From: a virus
Direction: 5' to 3' (one strand)
IMG/VR virus record: IMGVR_UViG_3300032220_001356
Location: 1 to 64,000 of that record
DNA: 64,000 bases
Below, piece by piece: positions 48,933 through 57,797 of the stretch. Under the pieces are notes generated by a model. It was not told the DNA's origin. It worked only from the letters and a program-made list of their open reading frames with translations, and ran no database searches. A program made the position numbers and the translations under genes. Position 1 is the first letter of the stretch. Each line of letters opens with the position of its first letter.

Positions 48933-48940
48933 CTATTTAC
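48933..48940 (+). promoter_or_regulatory. Candidate late box CTATTTAC
   Basis: It lies 4 nt before ATG 48945 with no Shine-Dalgarno. A canonical T4-style TATAAATA is also present at 48924-48931. Confidence 0.5.
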
Positions 48941-48944
48941 TTAT

Positions 48945-49238
48945 ATGAACAAGACAGAAAAATATATTTCAAAAGCAATTTCAAATATTGAAAAAGACAG
49001 AGAAGTTACAACAGAATTGTTGAACGATGTTATGTCTTATATTGGCTCTGATCGTTCAAAACATGCAGAAGTTGGACACGTAACTGCCAAATATATTGAA
49101 TCTTTGCAACGCTCAAACGAACAACTAGTAAAGTTAGTTACTATTATGGCAAAAAAAGAAGATTCAATATATGGTGATTTAAGCGATGACGATAAAACAA
49201 GCATTTATGATAAGTTGAATAACAAAGAGGAATACTAA
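48945..49238 (+). CDS. Small helical protein
   Basis: 97 aa, charged and helical. A possible leaderless start. Stop overlaps the hub gene (TAATG). Possible chaperone or baseplate accessory factor. Confidence 0.55.
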   Translation: MNKTEKYISKAISNIEKDREVTTELLNDVMSYIGSDRSKHAEVGHVTAKYIESLQRSNEQLVKLVTIMAKKEDSIYGDLSDDDKTSIYDKLNNKEEY

Positions 49239-50560
49239 TGGCTAATATTCCTCTTACGCTTAATTATGTTGTGGATCAGACCGCACCAGAATTAGAAGAT
49301 CCGTTATTAAGAACGGAAACTAGAAAACAATTATCTAAAGCTGCAATTAGAGTTAATAATCAAAGAAACTTTTTAGATAAAAAAACATATAATGCAGTTG
49401 TAGTGCAAGTCTTCGACGCAGGCTTACCAGCAGAACAAGGCACTACATTAAGAAACATATTTGAAAAAGTGGCCGCTTTTTTCCCACCAAATGGAAATAT
49501 ATCAGACAATCCTATTCAATGTAGAGCAATTGTACCAGACTTACATGATTCCGTAGTACCAATTCCAGATATAATTGACCTTCCCAGTATATCAGTTTCT
49601 GGTCCATATCAAAAGTTTTTGAATTTAGTTCCTATTTTTTATGCTCCTGCCAATTCTTTTAATATTGTCGATTTAAACGTTGGTAGTATAATTGAAGTTG
49701 AGTTTAATGATAACAATTATAATGAAGGAAGAATAATAAAAGTTTTAAAATCGGCAGTTGTTAATCCCCCAACTCCTATTCCTTCTACACCTCCATCTCC
49801 TGTACCGGGTTCTGGTGGTTCGACCGGCGGCGGACCATCTTTACCCGGAACCCCAGCGCCATATAGCGGTACTCCACAAGCAACCAACTGCAATGAAGCT
49901 ATACAAGAATTGTTTGATTTAATCGCTTCTCATGAATCTGGCGGTAGTTATGATGCGATGAATAGAGGTGCTTGTAAAGATTGTTCTGGTACTGGCGGTG
50001 CTCCTAGATGGTTAGTTAAAGGTGGTTCAAATAATGCAGGATCGGGACCGGGAAATCAAACAGGGCCACTTTCTACAAGAACAATACAAAATATAAGATA
50101 TTGGCAAAGTCTTCCTCTCCCTTCTGAAACAATATTACATGCAACTACGCATAGACTTTTTGCTGCCGGTAAATATCAAATCATTATAGGTACAATGGGC
50201 CAATTTTTAAAATATTTGAAAGTTCCAGAAGACAGCCAACAAATATTTGATCCTACTTTTCAAGAGCAATTTAAAGATTTTATTTTAAAATCTGCTAGAC
50301 CATCCGTTGGCAATTATGTGTTTAGTAGAAATAACGATTTAATAAAAGCAGCTTTAGAATTAGCTAAAGAGTTTGCTTCGATTGGCGTTCCAACAAACAC
50401 ACAAAGAAAAGCAAAAATTAATGGAAAATCTGTTATAATAAATCTTACAAAAGGCGATTCTTACTACAAAGGAGTAGGAAATAATAAAGCAGCTACGTCA
50501 CCAGACGAAATAATGGCACTTTTACAAAACGCCAGAAATCGATGCGCCCCTAATCCATAA
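49238..50560 (+). CDS. Baseplate hub protein with lysozyme domain (gp5-like)
   Basis: 440 aa. The N-terminal 170 residues are OB/SH3-like beta; a Pro/Gly/Ser linker (about 172-215) follows. The C-terminal domain has A-S-H-E-S-G-G-S-Y near 229-237 with the catalytic Glu, and F-A-A-G-K-Y-Q-I-I near 305-313, as in lysozyme-fold muramidases. It would cut peptidoglycan during tail penetration. Confidence 0.75.
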   Translation: MANIPLTLNYVVDQTAPELEDPLLRTETRKQLSKAAIRVNNQRNFLDKKTYNAVVVQVFDAGLPAEQGTTLRNIFEKVAAFFPPNGNISDNPIQCRAIVPDLHDSVVPIPDIIDLPSISVSGPYQKFLNLVPIFYAPANSFNIVDLNVGSIIEVEFNDNNYNEGRIIKVLKSAVVNPPTPIPSTPPSPVPGSGGSTGGGPSLPGTPAPYSGTPQATNCNEAIQELFDLIASHESGGSYDAMNRGACKDCSGTGGAPRWLVKGGSNNAGSGPGNQTGPLSTRTIQNIRYWQSLPLPSETILHATTHRLFAAGKYQIIIGTMGQFLKYLKVPEDSQQIFDPTFQEQFKDFILKSARPSVGNYVFSRNNDLIKAALELAKEFASIGVPTNTQRKAKINGKSVIINLTKGDSYYKGVGNNKAATSPDEIMALLQNARNRCAPNP

Positions 50561-50576
50561 CCTTAATAATTAAATC

Positions 50577-51512
50577 ATGAGTACAAACGACAGCAACAAT
50601 CCATTTAAGCCAAGTATCATAAAAAGCAAACTATATGGTCAATTAGAACCAAATATAAAAGCTTCTGATTCTGGTGTTGGAAATAAACCACAGCAAGAAT
50701 CAAAGTTTATTTACTCTCGCGCAGGTAATGAATCTGTATTGGGTGGTGGAGATAGAAACGCTTATATAGTTTTTGGTTCCGATAGACCAGATAGTACAAT
50801 AAGTGGTTATGGTGGCGAAGGTGGGACACAATGCAACACGATAGATATTGTTGTTGGTAGAGGTTCGGCAGTAGCGCCAGCACTAGACCCAGCAGATAAT
50901 ATACCTCCATTATATATCTCAAATAACTTTGTTTTAGATGCAGCAAGAGTGTATATAAGTCAAAAAACAGACGTAGATACAAATTTTGGTTTGGTTGATG
51001 GTAAAGTTGGAAATTCAAAAGCTAAATCTGCAATCGCACTAAAAGCAGATGGTTTAAGATTTATTGCAAGAGATGGTATCAAGTTTGTTACAAAAACAGA
51101 CCTTAAAAATTCAGCAGGAAAAGATGTTGATAATCATTATGGAATTGATTTAATCGCAAACAACGACGATTCGAACTTGCAACAAATGGTTCTTGGAAAT
51201 AGTCTCGCTTCTTGTTTAGAAGAATTGATTACAGAAATCGATAAGCTTCAAAATAGAGTTGGTGAATTTATTGATCAACAACAAATATTTAATGACAAAA
51301 TTGCAAATCACACACATTATAGTCTAGGACTTGTCGAAGAAACTACAATAAGCCCTCAATTAGCTGTTCAAAATGGCCTGTTAAAAGTAAAGAAGTTTTT
51401 AAGTTTTGATGTTGGATACTATCTTCAAAAAACAAACTTTATTTATTTAATCAACAAATATTTGCAAAACGGCAAATCTTCCATTTTAAGCAAATACAAC
51501 AGAGTTAACTAA
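50577..51512 (+). CDS. Baseplate/spike-associated structural protein
   Basis: 311 aa. Gly/Ser-rich N-terminal half. L-G-N-S-L-A-S-C-L-E-E-L near 206-217 and a late N-H-T-H-Y-S near 246-251 recall phage spike or hub components next to gp5. Function inferred from neighbourhood. Confidence 0.6.
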   Translation: MSTNDSNNPFKPSIIKSKLYGQLEPNIKASDSGVGNKPQQESKFIYSRAGNESVLGGGDRNAYIVFGSDRPDSTISGYGGEGGTQCNTIDIVVGRGSAVAPALDPADNIPPLYISNNFVLDAARVYISQKTDVDTNFGLVDGKVGNSKAKSAIALKADGLRFIARDGIKFVTKTDLKNSAGKDVDNHYGIDLIANNDDSNLQQMVLGNSLASCLEELITEIDKLQNRVGEFIDQQQIFNDKIANHTHYSLGLVEETTISPQLAVQNGLLKVKKFLSFDVGYYLQKTNFIYLINKYLQNGKSSILSKYNRVN

Positions 51513-51519
51513 TTAAAAT

Positions 51520-53580
51520 ATGGCTTCCCATTATGTTTCATCGTCTATATCGCCAACAATTGCGTTATATGGCAATAAATCAACAACTTCTAGAATTATT
51601 GAAACATTAACATCTAGTGCGGAAATTGTTGTTTTAAAAGAAAACGAAGGGCAAAATTGCGAATTTCATTTTGTTTCAAGTTCAACAAATCAAGGATATA
51701 TATTAAAAGAATTCATCTATAGATTACCAGACACACCAGAGTCTGCTCCGTTTGTTTGTTATGTTGGAACCGAAAACACTTCTTATGTACCCCCAGAGTG
51801 GTACCTGTTGGCAGAAGATCGACCATATATTGATCAAGCTACATTAGAATATTGCACTTGTGTTACCTACAACTCTTTAAGTTTAAGAGGAATAAGTGAA
51901 CAAGAAATAATTAAGCAGGGTATAAAACAATTATGTAAATTTTATAACAAAGCTTATAGTGACGATGCAATTGAAACTTATATGAGCTATTATCTTTTTG
52001 CTAGAATTGCTGACACTTATATTCCTTTTAGGAAGTTTATGAGAGTCAAGTATCTTGTTTCAATTCCTAGAAAATACTTTGATGCTTTACCAGATGCTCT
52101 TGAAAATCAATTAATTGCTCCATTGCAAAGAGACTTAACAAAAGCAAACTTTATTTTAAAAATTAACTTAAAAGAGAAAACAAATTTATTTAAAAATTTA
52201 ATTAATTTGCTTAGTTTATATCAAACAGATATATTTTTTAGCAATTCTACACTTGTGTTTAACCAAGAAACAATCATTGGTGAAGATGAATTATTACAAA
52301 ACTCAATTGTAAAAAAAGTTGATTTTAAACAAAAAAGACAAAATGTAATTAATTTTGAACAAAGATTGGACGAATTGTTAAGCTTAAATGGTTTTCCAAT
52401 AAGTTTGGATAACAATGATCTGGCAAATATAGAGATTCACTTATTGTTAAACGAAGATTGTAATATTCTTTATGATGTTGCTGTTTCTAGAAACGGAAGT
52501 TGTTTAAAACTAAGAAAGGGTATAGAATTCTTTTTAAAAACAGAACCTGTTTCCGATCCAACAACAATCAATTTTGTTAGAAATATTTATGCAATAAATT
52601 CAATACAAAAATGCAAAGTTCCTTGGTATGAATTTACAGAAATTTATTTCTATCCTTCTATATCAGTTCTACAACCAGTTGAAGATTCAAACTTGACTTC
52701 AAAAGAAGTGTTTGACAATCTTTATTCTTTTTTCCAATCTCAAAGAGAATTGGCAAAAAACAGACCAATTTTAACACTTGAAGAAACAATAGAGTTGACC
52801 AAAACTATTAATGAATTTAGGAATCCAAAAAACTTTTTAAACACAACAATTCCATTTTATACATTGATAGATCAAGGAAGCACAACATCCCCCAGAGATT
52901 TAGAAAAAACTCTAGAAGATTTAGATAAATCAATTGACGAATCACCACTTGCAAAAGAAGACATTTATTTAGTAAATATGGTTGGGCCAATAGTAAGTGA
53001 TATAAACGGCTATTATTATGTTAGCAAAATTGGAAACATTTGGAGACTAGGTAAACAATATCTTGGAAATACAGAGATAATTAAATTAGATACTGAAAAT
53101 ACAAGAGTTGAAATTATTGTTGAAGGTTATCCAAAAGAAATACATACTCTTTTTAAAGTTAACAAAGCAGATTATGCTAAAAGTCAAATAGATAAAGGAA
53201 TATTGTTTAAAGTTTATGAATTTTTGAATAAAATTGGATTCTGTAAACTAACAAATGTCGGTCTTGGATGTTTAATGTCGTTAGCTAGAACAATTTTGTC
53301 TCCAATTGAAATAAAGACAATTTTAGAAATTACAGAACTTACAAATTTTGATTATGAAAAAATGATAAATGATATTATTCCATATTTACCAAAAGAACAA
53401 CAACAACTTGTATATGAACAGCTTTTAATTGAAATTGGTTGCTTAAACGAAGATGCACTAAGATATATACTTAAAATGAATTTAACATTAGACGAATATC
53501 GTTCTTTGGAGTTGCAATCAGCAAGTTACGATCAAATAGTTAAAGAAGTAGCAAAAAAAATGTCAATGAGTGTAAATTAA
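51520..53580 (+). CDS. Large structural protein, baseplate region
   Basis: 686 aa, no signal or enzyme motif. An N-terminal beta region mentions aromatic-rich loops; the rest is mixed with helical C-terminal 150 residues. It sits between hub and wedge genes, so it is probably a baseplate component not recognisable by eye. Confidence 0.6.
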   Translation: MASHYVSSSISPTIALYGNKSTTSRIIETLTSSAEIVVLKENEGQNCEFHFVSSSTNQGYILKEFIYRLPDTPESAPFVCYVGTENTSYVPPEWYLLAEDRPYIDQATLEYCTCVTYNSLSLRGISEQEIIKQGIKQLCKFYNKAYSDDAIETYMSYYLFARIADTYIPFRKFMRVKYLVSIPRKYFDALPDALENQLIAPLQRDLTKANFILKINLKEKTNLFKNLINLLSLYQTDIFFSNSTLVFNQETIIGEDELLQNSIVKKVDFKQKRQNVINFEQRLDELLSLNGFPISLDNNDLANIEIHLLLNEDCNILYDVAVSRNGSCLKLRKGIEFFLKTEPVSDPTTINFVRNIYAINSIQKCKVPWYEFTEIYFYPSISVLQPVEDSNLTSKEVFDNLYSFFQSQRELAKNRPILTLEETIELTKTINEFRNPKNFLNTTIPFYTLIDQGSTTSPRDLEKTLEDLDKSIDESPLAKEDIYLVNMVGPIVSDINGYYYVSKIGNIWRLGKQYLGNTEIIKLDTENTRVEIIVEGYPKEIHTLFKVNKADYAKSQIDKGILFKVYEFLNKIGFCKLTNVGLGCLMSLARTILSPIEIKTILEITELTNFDYEKMINDIIPYLPKEQQQLVYEQLLIEIGCLNEDALRYILKMNLTLDEYRSLELQSASYDQIVKEVAKKMSMSVN

Positions 53581-53581
53581 A

Positions 53582-55450
53582 ATGGCAGAAACAAACGAAT
53601 ATTGCTTTGATTTAGAACAATTTTCTAACAACGCATTAGCAATTAAGATAAAAAACGATCTAATTGATAAATTACTTGCTTGTTCATCAAAACAAGAAGT
53701 TGAAGACACATTAAATAAAGTAATTAGCGAAAATTATGACAATTTAGATATTGAAAAAGTAAGACAAGGTAATGCCGTTGTTAATGCTGCGCTTGATAAT
53801 TTTGTTGCTTGCTCGTTAGAAGAAACTGCAAATGGTTTGTCAAATATACAAATTGAAATTGGACAATTATTAAAAAATGCTGTTGATTTAGTTTGTAATC
53901 CTCCTAATTTTGAAATTCCTGCACCATATCCAATATTCGATATTAGCTCTGACTTTTTAAAAAGATTGCTTAATTCATTATTAAAATTAATTATTAAATT
54001 TATAATTTCAATTCTTAAAAAATTATTACAGATAATAGCTGAATTTTGTTCTAGTGGTTTGAGTTTACAAAACCTATATGGTGGACAAGATATAGTCTCG
54101 GCAATACAAGGTTCATTTACGGAAGTAGCACAAAATGCAATAGAAGATGCACAACAAATTACAGAAAAATTTGTTAATGGTGCATTTTTGTTGTTTGGAA
54201 TTGATCAATATGGTGTTCCATCTACAGAATTGATGATGGGCGAAAGTTGTGAAGAAAAAGTACCATTTGATAATTCTAATGTAAAATCTGGTATGGATTT
54301 TCTTGACGATTTATCTTCAATCTTAACACCACTTGAAATTTGTGATTTATTTGAAGGTTCTCCAAGCGAACAAACGCTACAAATCATTGAAGAGCTTATA
54401 AAATTTGAATACTCAAATAACATGGGTCTTGCGTTAAATACCAGAACAAGAATAAAAGATTTATTTGTTCTTTTGGGCTCAAAAGTAGATCCAGTTTTTT
54501 GTTCCACTATTAGAGATAGTGCCGAAGAACTTTATACAAGACCAGACCTATGCTTTACCGAAGATGGTTCTTCTGTTAGAAGAAGGTTTTTGGGTGATAA
54601 AGGTTTACCAGACGAAGAAATAGAAGAAGCAATTAGAAGAGAAAGAGAAAGAACAAGAGAAAGTCTTGAAAGATTGACGGAACTTGCTGCAACACTAAGA
54701 AATAATCCAGACAGAATATTTGGACAAAATCAAGAAGTATTTTGTAGAAACGGACAACAAGGAATAGTAACAGCAGATGATATGCCACATTTGGCTGACA
54801 ATCTTTCTTCTACTCTTGATTATACGTATAATATTTTTTATAACACATACGTAAAAGAAGTAGATACTTTTGCCTCTACTTTACTCACACAAGATAAAAA
54901 ACTAAACGAAGAAGAACCTGTAATTCCAAAGTTTACAACTCTTTCATTTGTGGATAGCGAGGGAAATACTCAAACTATTAATAATGGATTAAACCCAACA
55001 TTTTTACAAAAGACTTCATTTGGTTCTTTCACAATATGTGACGAAAATGCTAACACCGATATTGTGTCATTAGATAGACAATATCCAAAAGCTGTTGATG
55101 ATGATGGTAATATAGATACACAAAAGATTATATCTGTAACTTCTAAAAAAGAAGCAAGAGAACTTTTAGGTTCAAATAATGTTTATATCTTAAATTATAT
55201 AAATACTGAAAAAATAGCTTCTGATCTTTATGACAACAAGTATGGCTTTTATTCTTCAAGTTCTTTTTATATTGGCGGTACAAGAGTAAAAAGAATTAAA
55301 GACTTTATTTCTTATGATATAAGTAATATGTCTGTAACTATCAACATACCAAACAAGTTCGTTCCATTTGGACAGGAACAAACAATTCCAGATTTCGACT
55401 CAATACCTTCGCTTGACAATATAGTAGTTAACATTACAGGAGCGGTATAA
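53582..55450 (+). CDS. Large structural protein, baseplate region
   Basis: 622 aa. A hydrophobic helical stretch near 120-160 (L-L-N-S-L-L-K-L-I-I-K-F-I-I) is unusual for a virion protein and could insert in a membrane or pack in a core. Arg/Glu coiled coil near 345-375. One base after the preceding stop. Confidence 0.6.
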   Translation: MAETNEYCFDLEQFSNNALAIKIKNDLIDKLLACSSKQEVEDTLNKVISENYDNLDIEKVRQGNAVVNAALDNFVACSLEETANGLSNIQIEIGQLLKNAVDLVCNPPNFEIPAPYPIFDISSDFLKRLLNSLLKLIIKFIISILKKLLQIIAEFCSSGLSLQNLYGGQDIVSAIQGSFTEVAQNAIEDAQQITEKFVNGAFLLFGIDQYGVPSTELMMGESCEEKVPFDNSNVKSGMDFLDDLSSILTPLEICDLFEGSPSEQTLQIIEELIKFEYSNNMGLALNTRTRIKDLFVLLGSKVDPVFCSTIRDSAEELYTRPDLCFTEDGSSVRRRFLGDKGLPDEEIEEAIRRERERTRESLERLTELAATLRNNPDRIFGQNQEVFCRNGQQGIVTADDMPHLADNLSSTLDYTYNIFYNTYVKEVDTFASTLLTQDKKLNEEEPVIPKFTTLSFVDSEGNTQTINNGLNPTFLQKTSFGSFTICDENANTDIVSLDRQYPKAVDDDGNIDTQKIISVTSKKEARELLGSNNVYILNYINTEKIASDLYDNKYGFYSSSSFYIGGTRVKRIKDFISYDISNMSVTINIPNKFVPFGQEQTIPDFDSIPSLDNIVVNITGAV

Positions 55451-55451
55451 A

Positions 55452-57377
55452 ATGCCAAGCCCCATAGAAATACAAAATTTTAGTTATTATGTACAAAATA
55501 ATAGTTTATTTGATGAAATAATACTAGAAAATACATACGAAATTTCTTCTTCATTACCAGAACCTTATCCAAACGTTACTGAAGATCCGTTCTCTGTATT
55601 TGCTAACGATTTTATTAAAAGACAATTAATAAATGACTTTTCCTCTCGTTTATTTACCGAAGTTGAATATAATACTATCTCTTCTCAATTAACTGACAAT
55701 AAAATAAAAGACCTATATTTATCCACATATTCACAACTAATAGATATTTTTAGTTATTCTGGAAATAAAAGTGCATTTTTTAGAGAAACATTACTTACTG
55801 GAAGTAGTACGGGATTAGGTGAATTTACTGGATTAGATTTTTATAAAAATGCAAATTATGTTGAAATTTTAGATTTACAACAAATCAAATCATCAACAAT
55901 AGCGGAAGTTATATCCAATCCTTGTTTCCTTATAAATGCAAGCCAAGATGAAGTTATTGAACCATTAAAACTTGTAATGTTAAAAGTGAATTTTAAAATT
56001 TTATGTAGATTATTAATAATGTATGTAAAATTACAAAATTTATTTATTTCATCTGTTTTTGACAATAACGAATTTTATAAATCTGAAAACTACAAAGATA
56101 GTACATTTGTTGATTATTGTTACAACATCTTTGTTCAAAGAATTAACACAAAAATACCAACATACAAAAATAGTATTTATGTGTTTTTAAACGAAGAGTT
56201 AAAGAAAAAGCTTTCTGATGGTGAAGAATTTTATGATCCAATAAGCAATCAAAAGATAGAATTTGACATACCATTAACGGATGAAAATTTAGATTCAAAT
56301 GTAGACAAGTATGTCAAATATTTGTTTTTACAAGAATTTTTATTTATAAGTGATAAATTTAATCAATTCTTTACTCAAGAAGGATTCGATAATGGATATA
56401 GTTTTTCAGTTGCACCATTAACAAGCTTCGGTACAAAGCTTTATTCAGCAAAAGAATATTTGCTTGATTCTATTCCAGTAACTGGATTGGATGGTCGTGC
56501 GGCTCCAGTAGGTTCTGGTATTTCGTTAGATGAATATAACAATATTGTTAACTCTATAGATTCAGATTTGCCAAATTCGTCCAGATTGTATTTGGAAATG
56601 TTATCGCAAGAAACTTCTACTGGCTATGATTTGACATTAAAATTGAATATTATTGTCTTAACAGATTTTTACAAAGTTTCTCTACAATTATCTAGCGTTT
56701 CTGCTTCTTATAATCGTGCTCCATTAACAAACGAGCAATTATTGAGATTTATGACAAACAGATTACCAGAATTAAAGACAGCAATGCTGGATGAAAGTAA
56801 TTTCACTTTATTTTCAAACTATGTTTTTCCATTAAACAAAATTTTAAATATTGCAAGTATTGCACACATAAATATGTTATTAAAAACTTATGAAAATGCC
56901 AACTCTGCCGTTGATGGTTCAACAAATTCTGTTACAAGCATACATGATATTATATTAGGTAATCAAGAAAAACTTGATTGTGAAAGACCTACTAACTTAT
57001 TTGAAGACGTATCACTTGGAATAAACTTACAAATAGCAAAAGCTTTAATTACTGCACCCGTTCAAGTATTGAAAGGTTTGGAAGAAACATACGATCCAAA
57101 TATTGCTATTGCTACAAAGATTAGAAAAGTTGCAGAATCTTTGGGTGCTCCAAAGTTGCCAATTGTTCCATATTCTCTTGGTCTATTACCAGTATTTACA
57201 ATTCCACCACCAGTTGGTGTTGGACCACCACTTATTCCACCTTGGGGTTACATATATTGGGGTGTGGATGCGGCAGAAGTAATAACTCAATATGCCAAAA
57301 ATGGATTTAAAACAAATACTAAATTTGATTTTGGCTTCAAGGGTACTTCTGAAGATCCAACAAAATCTAATTGTTGA
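55452..57377 (+). CDS. Large structural protein, baseplate region
   Basis: 641 aa, Asn/Tyr/Ser-rich, with a Pro/Gly-rich hydrophobic end (V-G-V-G-P-P-L-I-P-P-W-G). Third member of the unassigned trio between hub and gp25, and similar in size to 51520 and 53582. Confidence 0.6.
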   Translation: MPSPIEIQNFSYYVQNNSLFDEIILENTYEISSSLPEPYPNVTEDPFSVFANDFIKRQLINDFSSRLFTEVEYNTISSQLTDNKIKDLYLSTYSQLIDIFSYSGNKSAFFRETLLTGSSTGLGEFTGLDFYKNANYVEILDLQQIKSSTIAEVISNPCFLINASQDEVIEPLKLVMLKVNFKILCRLLIMYVKLQNLFISSVFDNNEFYKSENYKDSTFVDYCYNIFVQRINTKIPTYKNSIYVFLNEELKKKLSDGEEFYDPISNQKIEFDIPLTDENLDSNVDKYVKYLFLQEFLFISDKFNQFFTQEGFDNGYSFSVAPLTSFGTKLYSAKEYLLDSIPVTGLDGRAAPVGSGISLDEYNNIVNSIDSDLPNSSRLYLEMLSQETSTGYDLTLKLNIIVLTDFYKVSLQLSSVSASYNRAPLTNEQLLRFMTNRLPELKTAMLDESNFTLFSNYVFPLNKILNIASIAHINMLLKTYENANSAVDGSTNSVTSIHDIILGNQEKLDCERPTNLFEDVSLGINLQIAKALITAPVQVLKGLEETYDPNIAIATKIRKVAESLGAPKLPIVPYSLGLLPVFTIPPPVGVGPPLIPPWGYIYWGVDAAEVITQYAKNGFKTNTKFDFGFKGTSEDPTKSNC

Positions 57378-57378
57378 T

Positions 57379-57388
57379 CTATTTATAA
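57379..57388 (+). promoter_or_regulatory. Candidate late box CTATTTATAA
   Basis: It lies 2 nt before ATG 57391, with no Shine-Dalgarno upstream. Confidence 0.5.
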
Positions 57389-57390
57389 CA

Positions 57391-57786
57391 ATGGCTGGTT
57401 ATTCTCCTAAATATCCATTGATGTTAGATCCAAATGATGGATATGCATTGCTACAAACTCTTCAAGATGTAGCTGTACAAAATGTTAGGATGGTTTTGTA
57501 TACCGAACCCGGTGAAAGAGTGTGGGATATTAACTTTGGGGTTGGTATAAAAAAATATTTATTTGAACCAAACCTTTCTTTTACAAGAGATCAGATAAGA
57601 TCAAGAATAGTAAATCAATTAAGAACATATTTACCTTATGTGAACATAATAAATTTAGAAATTTATGCTGTTAATGAAAATAACGAAATATCAAATGATG
57701 GAGATACGAACTTTTTAAAGATCATTTTACGCTTTAGTGTAACTGGCGTTGGTGAAATAACATTGCAAGAAACTATTAGTAGATAA
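57391..57786 (+). CDS. 25: gp25-like baseplate wedge protein
   Basis: 131 aa. The gp25/lysozyme-like baseplate family pattern is present: V-A-V-Q-N-V-R-M-V-L-Y-T-E-P-G-E-R near 27-43, then N-F-G-V-G-I-K-K-Y-L-F-E near 48-59 and R-I-V-N-Q-L near 71-76. I start at 57391; a longer ORF from 57292 lies inside the previous gene. Sheath-initiating wedge component next to gp6. Confidence 0.88.
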   Translation: MAGYSPKYPLMLDPNDGYALLQTLQDVAVQNVRMVLYTEPGERVWDINFGVGIKKYLFEPNLSFTRDQIRSRIVNQLRTYLPYVNIINLEIYAVNENNEISNDGDTNFLKIILRFSVTGVGEITLQETISR

Positions 57787-57797
57787 GGGATTAATAA

